Below, piece after piece: positions 44,201-48,583 of a DNA stretch of 64,000 nucleotides (positions are counted from its first letter, which is position 1; each line of letters begins with the position of its first letter). The stretch is from Brevibacillus formosus. Its GTDB lineage: Bacteria; Bacillota; Bacilli; Brevibacillales; Brevibacillaceae. Position numbers and translations under genes: made by a program. The stretch lies in contig NZ_PXZL01000003.1 in assembly GCF_003013405.1 (NCBI RefSeq), positions 1-64,000 of the forward strand, given 5' to 3'. The notes beneath the pieces are model-generated. The model saw only the letters and a list, made by a program, of their open reading frames with translations. It was not told where the DNA came from and did no database searches.

Positions 44201-44360
44201 AAGCAGAGGTAGTGTAGTCTATGTAGGCAATAAAACGACTCGTTTGCTGCGTCAAAACGACATTGATTGCCCGGAAATAGACGAGGAAGTTTTCGGTAAA
44301 GTTCTTGATTACTTTATCAGAAGCGGCCAACTAAAATTACCGGAACAAGCCCTGCAATAA
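29106..44360 (+). CDS. lgrD: Linear gramicidin synthetase subunit D, modules 13-16 with terminal reductase
   Basis: Organisation is C-A-T, C-A-T-E, C-A-T, C-A-T-R. Carrier serines are near 998, 2059, 3578 and 4635. HHxxxDG motifs are near 141, 1190, 2242(E), 2715 and 3770. A codes read DVSSIGCVCK, DAWFLGQVVK (Leu), DVSSEGCVGK and DLYNNCLVYK, giving Trp-D-Leu-Trp-like-small residue. The C-terminal reductase has the nucleotide-binding GATGFLG at 4721 and a YxxxK pair at Tyr4880/Lys4884. In linear gramicidin this type of domain releases the chain as an aldehyde, which a second reductase turns into the ethanolamine end. The ATG at 29106 is chosen because it follows AGGAG and starts the conserved C-domain N-terminus; the frame runs open back to 29031 but that stretch is a hairpin. 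From this start the length is 5084 aa, matching the roughly 5085 I remember for LgrD. Confidence 0.92.
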   Translation: MNNIETYYPVTPLQQGLIFHSLLEPESGAYIVQMGLKLQGPLNIPLFEQAWQCLVDRHAIFRTRFVGGKVKEYVQVVLKELKVSLVEHDIIHLSSSEQESFLHTFAKDDRKRGFNIEEAPLMRLNLFRLSSNTFHFSWTLHHVLIDGWSMPLVFGEVFAAYNMLCKGQPVQLPPVKSYRDYIVWLKKQDLKQAEAFWRTYLQGFTETTPLSFGRAYKNPYLDQKNYRELDLTVSETISKSLQTLARQHRLTVNTIVQGAWALLLNRYSGQDDIIFGATVSGRPADLPGVETMIGLFINTLPVRVQVKAEESVINWLKSLQQQQADFRQYEYTPLVEIQGWSDLPRGQSLFESILVFENTPVGNASGGGGESELSIVDVHSEEQTNYPFTLVAASGKTIDIKVKFDESQFELSSIERVLDQLHSLLISIAKNAKQRIADLSMISENEREQVLVQWNQTAKEFPSGLCVHQAFEQQVEKSPDAIAVTYKNVELTYKELNERANQLAHQLVSKGVKPDTLVGICVHRSPEMIIGILGVLKSGAAYVPIDPAYPQERIAYMIEDSQTNVLLTQQSLMDILPAIQANVICLDSNPLTNEPIANVACKVTEHNLAYVIYTSGSTGQPKGVMVEHHSVINMAHALIDAFDIQPTSRVLQFTSFSFDVSVSEIVMALLAGATLVIEDRESLLPGPELIHVLQEQRITTVSMVSSVLAALPEADLPDLRTLIVGGEAPSRELVARYAANRQFFNCYGPTEATVCSTMMRCEAGMSNPPIGRPIANATMFVLDANRQPVPIGVPGELYIGGKGLARGYWNRPEQTEERFITHPFGKEGELLYRTGDLVRYLEDGNLEFLGRMDDQVKIRGYRIELGEIENSLRQHPAVHEAVVIVREEKAGGKRLAAYLVATGDTPTTEELALFLKESLPEYMIPAGFVWLETIPLTVNGKVDRRALPVPDWGQLSTQRNYVAPRTPTEELVANIWSQVLSVERVGSYDDFFELGGHSLLATQTISRIKEAFSVDLPLRALFEYSTVNRLSELIVSMNEDESGLSSIPLVPVSRDRHLPLSFAQQRLWFFDRLMPNSSLYNIPTAVRLQGELNIEALEQSLQTIICRHESLRTTFSDINGEAVQVIHPEIDWKLSKMDIRSLPDDRRDDEGQRLTKEDANKPFDLVTGPLMRATIIQTGEQDFIFLLNVHHIIADGWSAGVLLSELFTCYQAFSKSEVPQLTNLPIQYADYAAWQREWLTGDVLEKQLSYWRAKLGGAEPLLALPTDRPRPAVQSYEGNSITLMYDKELMTNLLSLSKREGTTLFMTLLAAFQVFLYRYTGQDDILVGTPVAGRSHQETEALIGFFINTLAMRTDLSGDPSFREVLSRVRETALGAYSHQDLPFEKLVDELQLERSLSYSPLFQVMFVLQNIPVQVEALEGIRILPPKGSQQVETTKFDLTLTMAETADGLSATFEYNTSLFNQDTVERMIEHFTQLLKAVAANANQAITALQLMGEEEQQQVVSEWNNTVVAYSKDHCVHELVDQVAREMPNQPAVLTGNESITYAELNAKANQLAHYLQKQGIGQENLVGICVERSIEMLIGQLAIMKAGGAYVPMDPAYPKDRLAFMMQDAGMSIVLTQARLAEKLPAGTSQLICLDSDWESISQESTTTPINLTTTNQLAYVIYTSGSTGTPKGVEIEHAALLNLISWHQRVYHVTSEDRASQISGTAFDASVWEIWPYLTKGATLYLPEEEIRLVPEKLRDWLIHSEINISFLPTPLTESMLALDWPSHTKLRYMLTGGDKLHHYPSANLPFTLVNQYGPTENAVVATAGIVPIGTGQSFAPTIGRPIDNVQVYVLDTHMQPVPVGVTGELYIGGSSLARGYLNRPELTQERFVPHPFSEIEGARLYRTGDLVRYLADSNIEFIGRADDQTSIRGFRVELGEVETAILAHPAVKEAVVTVCTDHQGTKRLASYLVLEEDTELATSDIRKALKEVLPDYMVPAFFIPLAYLPLTPNGKVDRKNLPAPDFNRPELEGKFVSPTTEKEQHLAAIWKEVLGIDQIGIHDNFFELGGDSILSIQIVSRANQSGLRLTPKQLFEYQTIAELAEVVEEKEAILAEQGPIIGELPLLPIQKWFFQLPLKNRHHWNQSVLLSIQAGIDQEALKQAVGHLLYQHDALRMRYTQTELGWKQEMDAPSDTIPFRIEVLSHLTPDEQFKAIEKIADETQASLNLFEGHVVQFIYFDLGQNQPNRLLIVAHHLVIDGVSWRIILEDLQNAYQQIAAGQEVKLPAKTTSYKEWADELERYANSDALENEKRYWLTKSSVDSAKLPVDVTDAGENTEATTKSVSAALTSEETKALLQNVPQAYRTQINDVLLTALAKSLTRWTGNRSVFVNVEGHGREELSERIDLSRTIGWFTSMYPVHLQWDETFSVGKALLTTKEELRAIPNKGLGYGVLRYLHADQNIVDEISRIQAQVLFNYMGKIDQIVDGDSLFGWAPESSGSNLSPVAGRHHLIDVNSVVAGDQLHVTWRYSEKIHLESTITAVAKDFMDALREIIAHCATEEAGGYSPSDFPLALLDQKNIDKHIGSDRNIEDIYTLSPLQQGMLFHSLYASDSGDYVVQFAMHFKNLNVPVFEQAWQKVMDRHSILRTYFVWEGLDQAHQIVRKEVNVSLRQEDWRHLHTDVQDEMFTAFLEEDRRRSFDITHAPLSRWVVFRTGEESYRFVWSFHHVLLDGWSVPLVLNELFAYYASISEGQEVKLGHPQPFSQYIAWLKRQDMQEAKLFWVNQLKGFHEPTSLGMSKAVVTAGPKQYKEKSILMAEETSEHLQKFVREHQLTLNTLVQAAWGWILGSYSGEEEVIFGATGSGRPADLSHVETIIGSFINTLPVRISLQTNATVLEWLRDLQHRQLEIRQYEYTPLFDIQGWSELPRGSALFESILVFENYPAVQAGGQETDESNSASSSVSLEIHDVAAVEQTNYPLTLVAAPGKQVAIKLKYEQNRFDDVMIDRVLNQITQLMLTMIKSPEMHLSDVTLIDDVEREQVLIEWNRTEKEYPRDLCIHQAFEQQVAKTPENIALEYKQQAMTYAELNQKANQLAHVLLAQGVQPDTTVAICVERSMEMIIGILGVLKAGAAYVPVDPAHPEERMIFILEDSQAAVVLTQARLAEPFTKTEANVICLDEELFYEQMSVENAQSAVVSTNLAYVIYTSGTTGLPKGVAVEHRSVMNMVQAYMNYFEINESSRVLQFTSFGFDVSVSEILQALLSGGTLVIEDRESLLPGPDLVRTLRERRITKVSMASSVLASLPVEEYPDLICLEVGGDACSRELVAHYAKGRKFYNCYGPTEATVGTVIARLTDADNAPTIGRPFPNTKLYVLDRNLQPVPIGVPGELYIGGESLSRGYWNRPELTAERFIPNPFGQPGERLYRTGDLVRYLPYGNIDYIGRVDDQVKIRGFRIELGEIAEALRQHEAIKEAVVIAREARPGDKRLVAYLTNALEQETSIDEIKLWLKEKLPEYMIPSHFMWLPEIRLTVNGKIDRKALPTPDWGQLTAVYVAPRSPVEEMVANVFTEILSLEKVGVHDNFFELGGHSLLATQTVSRLREIFGVELQIRTLFEYPTVEGLSEQLVMLTKQTSIKMAPPIVKVSRKEPLPLSFTQQRLWFLEQFTQGSSVNNIPSFLRIQGDLSISAWEESLKAIIQRHESLRTRFEVRDGRPVQVIHPEDDWVMNQTDLRALDPAKREAEVKRLAEEATLEPFDLTKGPLLRANLVQLDEKDFVFLFVMHHIAADGWSMGILMSELMTNYKAFSQGEASPLTELPIQYADFAVWQREWLSGEVLDGQLEYWREKLKGSEPLLQLPTDRPRPPVQTYEGEKLSVQFGADLLEELRNLSGKETTTLFMTLVAAFQTLLYRYTNQEDILVGTPIAGRNKQETEQLIGYFINTLVLRTDMSGQPSFRELLARVRETALGAYANQDVPFEKLLDELQLERSMSYSPLFQVMFILQNIPMQVDPVDDIQISSFDVGAEAVTSKFDLTVTMLETSDGLIATLEYNKALFDHSTIVRMVDHFHKLLEEIIANPDQSITLLPLMREEEEQRLITEWNRTEAPYPKEKCVYEMIEDMVAKAPDNIALIVGDQTTTYRELNTQANKLAHYLRKQGVGPEVLVGVCAQRTTEMMIGLLAIMKAGGAYVPIDPSYPADRIAYIIEHSQVPVLLTQENLLPTLPEHQAKVICLDSDWGAVADESAENPTKLGTSDNLIYVIYTSGSTGNPKGVALEHRSVSYFLSWAHDTFTPEEMSGVLFSTSICFDLSVYEMFATLTMGGKVIMAENALQLPALPAANQVTLINTVPSAAMELVRMKGIPASVRVINLCGEPLSNKLAQELYTFEHVDKVFNLYGPTEDTVYSTHSIVKKGAISEPLIGRPQFNTQVFVLDNHRKPVPVGVPGELYLSGSGLARGYLHRPDLTMERFVQNPFRGPGERMYRTGDLVRYLPDGNLQFMGRVDYQVKIRGYRIELGEIESVLRRHPEVKEVVLVAREDREGDKRLVAYIVFEETHTSTSNDLNHFLTDKLPAYMIPQHFMIMESLPKTPNGKLDRKALPKPEYDRSESGVEYQAPQTPVEIMLHTHWAAVLEMDKIGVHDNFFEIGGHSLLATQLIFKIREELQLEVPLRILFETPTIAGMAKTIEEILKHGLSAVSHDIDAKDLKDEVVLDPAIQAEHPYVGDPSQFRAALLTGATGFLGAFLLRDLLQMTDADIYCLVRASDEEEGMARLRQTLELYELWNEEHAHRIIPVIGDLAKPRLNLSEDQFSELAEKVDVLYHNGALVNFVYPYAALKKANVKGTEEILRLAVAKKTKPVHFVSTIFTFASEETEESMAFREEDMPENSRVLTSGYTQSKWVAEHLVNLARERGIPAAIYRCGRMTGDSETGACQKDDLMWRIAAGIIDLGKAPDMSGDLDMMPVDFASKGIVHLSMTEQSLSENFHLLNPNATDYEDLISAIENRGFVLERVTMDEWIEAVQEDTKEKGNEANSAAPLGNLFTDGHTSRGSVVYVGNKTTRLLRQNDIDCPEIDEEVFGKVLDYFIRSGQLKLPEQALQ
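32240..36800 (+). other. NRPS module 14 (C-A-T-E): D-Leu
   Basis: L-donor type C domain (HHIIADG at about 32673), A code DAWFLGQVVK (Leu), carrier GGDS with Ser codon 35280, E domain HHLVIDG at about 35829. Predicted D-Leu14. Confidence 0.82.
36830..39970 (+). other. NRPS module 15 (C-A-T): Trp-like, code with Glu at position 299
   Basis: D-donor type C domain (PLQQGMLFHSL, HHVLLDG at about 37248). The A code reads DVSSEGCVGK. The acidic Glu at pocket position 299 is Ile or Val in the other aromatic modules and position 331 is Gly. Carrier GGHS with Ser codon 39837. Expected residue is Trp15 by position. Confidence 0.7.
39980..44357 (+). other. NRPS module 16 (C-A-T-R): small residue, reductive release
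   Basis: L-donor type C domain (SFTQQRLWF, HHIAADG). The A code reads DLYNNCLVYK, which shares DLYNN-L-Y with the Ala-type code of module 5 and differs by Cys at 301 and Val at 330. Gly is expected from linear gramicidin. The carrier is GGHS (Ser codon 43008). The reductase follows from about 43150, with GATGFLG at 43266-43286 and YTQSK at 43743-43757. Confidence 0.78.
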
Positions 44361-44370
44361 AAAATAAATA

Positions 44371-44406
44371 CCCATCCGTCACCTCATTATCATGGTGGCG
44401 GGTGGG
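44371..44406. other. Hairpin downstream of lgrD
   Basis: A 13-bp stem (arms 44371-44383 and 44394-44406, two G-T wobbles, loop of 10) starts 11 bases after the lgrD stop. No T-run follows on the plus strand, so it is not a classical terminator in that direction. On the minus strand it would be followed by a T-rich tract. It may mark the 3' end of the lgr message. Confidence 0.5.
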
Positions 44407-44464
44407 AAAATAACCAAAATAGTGATAAACTTTAAAATAACTATAAAAATTGGAGGTTTTATCC

Positions 44465-44659
44465 ATGCCATTTGACATTCAGCTACTTGCACCTATCATT
44501 GCTATTCAATTGATCCTGGCAGTTATTGCTTTAATTGACTTGGCTAGACGTGAAGCGTATCGAGTTGCAGGTGGAAAAAAATGGCCGTGGGCTCTTGGCA
44601 TTATCTTTATCAACACCTTGGGTCCGATCGTGTATTTCTTTGTAGGCAGAAAAGACTAG
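44465..44659 (+). CDS. Small PLDc_N-type membrane protein (YxlE-like)
   Basis: A 64-residue protein with two hydrophobic segments (about 8-25 and 41-60) joined by a short basic loop. It has the layout of the PLDc_N family of phospholipase-D N-terminal membrane anchors without the enzyme domain. The ATG at 44465 is chosen over the upstream ATG at 44450 because GGAGG at 44452-44456 sits 8 bases before it. An ABC ATPase and permease follow, the order of yxlE, yxlF and yxlG in the B. subtilis sigY operon; no sigY homologue is visible here. Function unknown, possibly an accessory or regulator of the transporter. Confidence 0.8.
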   Translation: MPFDIQLLAPIIAIQLILAVIALIDLARREAYRVAGGKKWPWALGIIFINTLGPIVYFFVGRKD

Positions 44660-44691
44660 CTCAAGAGAACCGAGGAAAGGGTTGACATTCT

Positions 44692-45609
44692 TTGCGAGTT
44701 ATTGAATGTGAAGGCCTCACAAAGGAATATAAAGACCATAAAGCGTTAAAGAACGTAACCTTTTCCGTCGATGGCATCGGTTGTGTCGGTTTTCTGGGGG
44801 GGAATGGTGCCGGGAAAACGACGACCATCCGCATCCTTACCGGGTTGGCTGCACCGACCGGAGGAAAAGTGAGAGTAGTAGGCTACGACGTCGTGACCGA
44901 CCGCAATAAAGTCACAAGTGAAGTCGGGTATTGTCCACAAATCCCAGCCTTTTATAACTACATGACAGCGACAGAGTGGATGCATTGGGTGGGTAGACTT
45001 TATGGATTGGACAAGCGCACAATAGCACAGCGGACAGATGAACTCTTGGAGTTATGCGGCATCAATGAAGCGAGGAACCGCCCAATAAGCGGTTACAGCG
45101 GAGGGATGAAACAGCGTCTGGGTATTGCCCAGGCGCTCATCCACAACCCAAAGCTACTCGTTTTGGACGAGCCCGTTTCCGCTCTCGACCCCATGGGCAG
45201 ATATGACGTTTTATTGCTAATAGAAAAGTTGAAGCAACATATGACTGTCTTCATGTCGACTCACATTTTGGATGACATCGAAAGGATCGCTGACCACATC
45301 GTCATCATCAAGGACGGTACGGTGGTGCTGTCGTCGAGTTTGGATCAGCTGCGAGCAAACCATGTGGAGCCATTGATTGAGTTCAAGCTTGATCAACAGG
45401 ACATCGATTTAACCGATGTATTAAATGGGCTAACCTGGATCAGGGAATGGAACCAAGACGGCGGTATTTACAAAGTTCTTATCAATGACATGGAAAAAGC
45501 CAAGGCACTCCTGCCGCACATTCTTTTGGAAACTGGCGGGACACTGGCGTATTATCGCTTATCCGCATCGACCCTTGAAGATATTTTCCTAAAGGTTGTG
45601 AATAACTGA
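44692..45609 (+). CDS. ABC transporter ATP-binding protein (YxlF-like)
   Basis: A 305-residue ATPase with Walker A GGNGAGKT at residues 36-43, the YSGGMKQRL signature and Walker B ending LVLDEP. The C-terminal extension of about 90 residues is typical of ATPases paired with ABC-2 permeases (bacteriocin, lipid or drug export). It starts with TTG, about 11 bases after GAGGAAAGG. Its TGA stop overlaps the permease ATG by one base, so the two are translationally coupled and almost certainly form one transporter. Substrate unknown; the position after the gramicidin genes makes an envelope-protection or export role possible. Confidence 0.88.
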   Translation: MRVIECEGLTKEYKDHKALKNVTFSVDGIGCVGFLGGNGAGKTTTIRILTGLAAPTGGKVRVVGYDVVTDRNKVTSEVGYCPQIPAFYNYMTATEWMHWVGRLYGLDKRTIAQRTDELLELCGINEARNRPISGYSGGMKQRLGIAQALIHNPKLLVLDEPVSALDPMGRYDVLLLIEKLKQHMTVFMSTHILDDIERIADHIVIIKDGTVVLSSSLDQLRANHVEPLIEFKLDQQDIDLTDVLNGLTWIREWNQDGGIYKVLINDMEKAKALLPHILLETGGTLAYYRLSASTLEDIFLKVVNN

Positions 45610-46394
45610 TGACTTCCCACCCAATGATCAGAAAAGAATTTAATGAATTGGTCAGAACCTACAAGATTCTCATTATTCCGATTGTGTTTATTGCTTTAAT
45701 GATTACACAGCCGATTACGATGAAAATGCTCCCTGATATTTTGGCCAATTCCACAGGACTGCCGGAAGGGGCAGTCATCAAAATTCCAACCCCGTCTGCT
45801 CCAGAAGTACTTTCGACAGCGATTAGCAAATTTAGCTCACTCGGCACGTTTGTGCTCATTCTTATCGTCATGGGGTCCATTGCCGGAGAGAAAGCCTCTG
45901 GGGTAGCTTCCATGGTATTCGTCAAGCCCATCAGTCGAGCGAAATACTATCTAGCCAAAGCCATTACCTACTACACGTTAACAATTGCAAGCATGCTAAT
46001 TGGGATGGGGATAACTGCCTACTATACAGAGATCCTTTTCGGAAAGCTAGATTGGACCCATGTATGGATCGGTACGTTGATGTACATACCGAATCTATTC
46101 CTTGTGGTCACAACAACGCTTTGCGCCTCCAGCTATTTTAACAATGCTGTTGGTGCGGGTGGAGCTTCGCTCGTATTCAATATCCTGATCTTCACGGTTC
46201 CACAATTTCTCGGTAAATTTTTGGATATGGTATCTCCAGGTGGATTGTCAAATGCGGCTATGATGATGATTCAAGAAAACTCAACGCTTTCGCAAGCATT
46301 CATCACAGGTTTGCCGGGTCTTGCAGGTGTCTTTACACTCAACATCGTGTTTTTCTTTATGGGCTGGTACTTTTTAGAACGATCAGAAATCTAA
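45609..46394 (+). CDS. ABC-2 type transporter permease (YxlG-like)
   Basis: A 261-residue integral membrane protein with about six hydrophobic segments: a first near residues 20-40, a larger extracytoplasmic loop, then segments around 75-90, 115-135, 150-175, 185-205 and 235-257. The segment around GSIAGEKASGVA resembles the conserved cytoplasmic entry of ABC-2 permeases. The ATG overlaps the stop of the ATPase gene. It forms the membrane half of the transporter whose substrate is not known. Confidence 0.85.
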   Translation: MTSHPMIRKEFNELVRTYKILIIPIVFIALMITQPITMKMLPDILANSTGLPEGAVIKIPTPSAPEVLSTAISKFSSLGTFVLILIVMGSIAGEKASGVASMVFVKPISRAKYYLAKAITYYTLTIASMLIGMGITAYYTEILFGKLDWTHVWIGTLMYIPNLFLVVTTTLCASSYFNNAVGAGGASLVFNILIFTVPQFLGKFLDMVSPGGLSNAAMMMIQENSTLSQAFITGLPGLAGVFTLNIVFFFMGWYFLERSEI

Positions 46395-46409
46395 AGAGGA
46401 GGCGTAGAA

Positions 46410-47171
46410 ATGGAACATTTTTGGCTAATCTGGTTGGTTAGTGTACTGTGTGCTCTATGCACTATACCTATTCAATCCAACACGATTCGCCAACAAGTAC
46501 AGCTGCAAATCGCCATCTATTCTACTAAAAAAGTCCCGCCTATTTCTGTCATGGTTACGATTATGATCATTCAGAGCTGTGTCTTTTTGGCTCTGGCGAC
46601 TGCTATAGGCTTATGGCTCATGCCTTCCACTGGTCTTCGGCTCTGGATTCTCGATCACTGGGTGTCTAGAGTGGAGCTGCCTTTTTCCATCTGGTCGTTT
46701 TGGGCCGTATCGATTGGTTCAGGTATCACGGTAGGCCTCTTGGTAAAATGGATGGACCGTTCTTTCTTTCAACAACGCATGACCAAAAGAATGGGTAAAG
46801 AACCGATTTCATCACGGTTCTTCGGCTTTCTCTCGTCTTTTTACGGAGGAGTTTGCGAAGAAGTGCTCATGCGTCTTGGGGTTATGACTGTTGTCGTATT
46901 TTTGGCACAGAAGATGGGAGGGATGGGAATTTCCTATTGGCTGGGCATCTGTGTCGCCGCCATTGTTTTCGCGATTTCCCATCTCCCAACCAATTACATG
47001 ACGTACGGAAAAGGTTACGTGGTCACTGTATGGACGTTGTTGCTAAATGGTATCTTGGGCATCTTGTTTGGCTTCCTATATTGGCGATACGGTTTAGAAG
47101 CTGCGATCATTAGTCATTTTAGCGCTGACATCGTGCTGCATGTGATCTTCAAAAATAAAAGTAGAAAGTAG
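46410..47171 (+). CDS. CPBP family intramembrane metalloprotease
   Basis: A 253-residue membrane protein with the three conserved motifs of the CPBP (Abi, PF02517) family: EEVLMR after residue 145, the ISHLPTN segment, and a final ISHFSAD in the last helix. The family comprises prenyl-protease-like intramembrane enzymes, some of which confer immunity to bacteriocins. A strong GAGGAGG precedes the ATG and the gene lies 15 bases after the permease, so it belongs to the same operon. A self-protection role against the neighbouring peptide antibiotic is a reasonable guess but unproven. Confidence 0.85.
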   Translation: MEHFWLIWLVSVLCALCTIPIQSNTIRQQVQLQIAIYSTKKVPPISVMVTIMIIQSCVFLALATAIGLWLMPSTGLRLWILDHWVSRVELPFSIWSFWAVSIGSGITVGLLVKWMDRSFFQQRMTKRMGKEPISSRFFGFLSSFYGGVCEEVLMRLGVMTVVVFLAQKMGGMGISYWLGICVAAIVFAISHLPTNYMTYGKGYVVTVWTLLLNGILGILFGFLYWRYGLEAAIISHFSADIVLHVIFKNKSRK

Positions 47172-47180
47172 GAGAAGCAA

Positions 47181-47498
47181 ATGATCGTTGTAACAACAGA
47201 AAACATTCCAGGATATCGTGTCGTTGAAGTGAAAGGAACGACATTCGGCTTAATCGTCCGAGCACGCGGAATTGGCGGAGACATCATGGCAGGCCTTCGC
47301 TCAGTAGTAGGCGGAGAAATCAAGGAATACACGGTGCTTCTGGAGGACGCGCGCAAGCAGGCGCTCGACCGCATGATAAAAAACGCAACTGCTATGGGAG
47401 CTAACGCTGTGGTCATGTGTCGTTACGACTCTGGGAATATGGGAAATATGGGTGAGGTTGTTGCATACGGTACAGCAGTTGTCATTGAAAAGGTGTAA
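47181..47498 (+). CDS. YbjQ family (UPF0145) protein
   Basis: A 105-residue protein with the family's typical length, a glycine-rich loop after the second strand, and the ending MGANAVVMCRYDS then VAYGTAVVI that marks YbjQ/UPF0145 proteins. Members form ring-shaped oligomers and are described as putative heavy-metal-binding domains; no clear cellular function is established. It starts 9 bases after the CPBP gene with GGAG 8 bases before the ATG. Confidence 0.85.
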   Translation: MIVVTTENIPGYRVVEVKGTTFGLIVRARGIGGDIMAGLRSVVGGEIKEYTVLLEDARKQALDRMIKNATAMGANAVVMCRYDSGNMGNMGEVVAYGTAVVIEKV

Positions 47499-47501
47499 TG
47501 A

Positions 47502-47726
47502 ATGATTTATCTCATTTACTACATTGTTTTTCAGATCTTGCTTTTCATCGCCTTGCTCATCATTTCGAAATTCAAGGACAAGCGACTGCACCAAGACCAT
47601 GGAGAAGTCGTCCCGCCCGGATTTGAGCCGACGAATGAAGTGACGATCGATCCGGTAAGTCAGGAAAAGCGTCGTGTATACTTCAATCCGAAGACCGGAG
47701 ATCGCTATTACAAAGTTGAAAAATAA
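47502..47726 (+). CDS. Small membrane-anchored hypothetical protein
   Basis: A 74-residue protein with one N-terminal membrane segment (about residues 3-22) and a polar, probably cytoplasmic tail that contains a proline-rich stretch and ends in a short RVYFNPKTGDRYY segment. It starts 3 bases after the YbjQ stop, so it is the last gene of the operon; a strong terminator follows 21 bases later. I do not recognise the family. Confidence 0.7.
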   Translation: MIYLIYYIVFQILLFIALLIISKFKDKRLHQDHGEVVPPGFEPTNEVTIDPVSQEKRRVYFNPKTGDRYYKVEK

Positions 47727-47747
47727 GTGATATAAGAGTAGAAACGA

Positions 47748-47784
47748 GCCAAATCTTGTTAGATGACAAGATTTGGCTTTTCTT
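47748..47784 (+). terminator. Intrinsic terminator closing the transporter/YbjQ operon
   Basis: A perfect 12-bp stem (GCCAAATCTTGT at 47748-47759, ACAAGATTTGGC at 47766-47777) with a 6-base loop, then TTTTCTT. It separates this operon from the two-component genes. Confidence 0.9.
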
Positions 47785-47908
47785 GTGCGCCCGGCATGGT
47801 CAATAGCTCGAATGTCGATTTGACGCTGTGCCATATTGTGACGATCCCAAAGTCATGATAACATTCTAAAAAATATCTTGGAGAGATAGAGGACGAGAGG
47901 TCATTAGC

Positions 47909-48583
47909 ATGTCGAAAACGATACTAGTTGTGGAAGACCAGCAGGTTTTGCGTGAGATTATGAAGGAATACTTGATGGACGAAGGATACGAAGTGCTGGA
48001 AGCGGGGGACGGGAGTCAGGGGCTGGCCTTATTTCAAGAGCATGAAGTGCATTTGATCATTCTGGATATTATGCTGCCGGAATTGGACGGGTGGTCAGTA
48101 TGCAGACGCATTCGCAAAGTTTCTAACGTCCCCATTCTGATGTTAACAGCTCGTTCGGATGAAGATGACACGTTGCTTGGATTCGAGCTCGGGGCGGACG
48201 ATTATGTGGTGAAACCGTGCAGTCCTCCCATCCTGCTGGCACGCGCCAAACGTTTGCTGGAAAACCGGCAATTGCACGAACCTGGGGATATGCTGTCCGG
48301 CGGCGGGATTACGATCCACTTGCCGTCCCGAACTGTTTCGATTGAGGGAAAAAACTATAGTCTAACGCACACGGAATTCGAAATTTTGGCTTACTTGATG
48401 AAAAACAAAGGCATTATCCTCACCAGAGAACAGCTCATTACAAAAATCTGGGGTTACGACTTTGTCGGCGAGGATCGCACGCTCAGCAGCCATATTCGAA
48501 ATTTGCGTTCCAAGCTGGGAGAGCATGCGAAGCATATCGTCACAGTTGTTCGTTCCGGTTATAAATTCGAGGACCGGCCATGA
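47909..48583 (+). CDS. OmpR/PhoB family response regulator
   Basis: A 224-residue regulator. The receiver domain has the acidic pair Glu9-Asp10, phosphoacceptor Asp53, Thr80 and Lys102; the C-terminal winged-helix domain (about 128-222) has the SSHIRNLRSKL recognition helix. AGAGG lies 8 bases before the ATG. The stop overlaps the sensor kinase start (ATGA), so the pair is coupled. The target is unknown; the acyltransferase operon downstream is the obvious candidate. Confidence 0.92.
   Translation: MSKTILVVEDQQVLREIMKEYLMDEGYEVLEAGDGSQGLALFQEHEVHLIILDIMLPELDGWSVCRRIRKVSNVPILMLTARSDEDDTLLGFELGADDYVVKPCSPPILLARAKRLLENRQLHEPGDMLSGGGITIHLPSRTVSIEGKNYSLTHTEFEILAYLMKNKGIILTREQLITKIWGYDFVGEDRTLSSHIRNLRSKLGEHAKHIVTVVRSGYKFEDRP

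Noticed and set aside
1..44360. Many long direct repeats that could suggest mobile elements or a CRISPR-like array
   Set aside because: They coincide with repeated C, A, T and E domains and keep the reading frame; no transposase, terminal inverted repeats or spacer pattern is present.
47820..47862. Possible promoter for the two-component genes (TTGACG with GATAAC)
   Set aside because: The spacing between the two elements is about 31 bases, far from 16-18, so no promoter was called.
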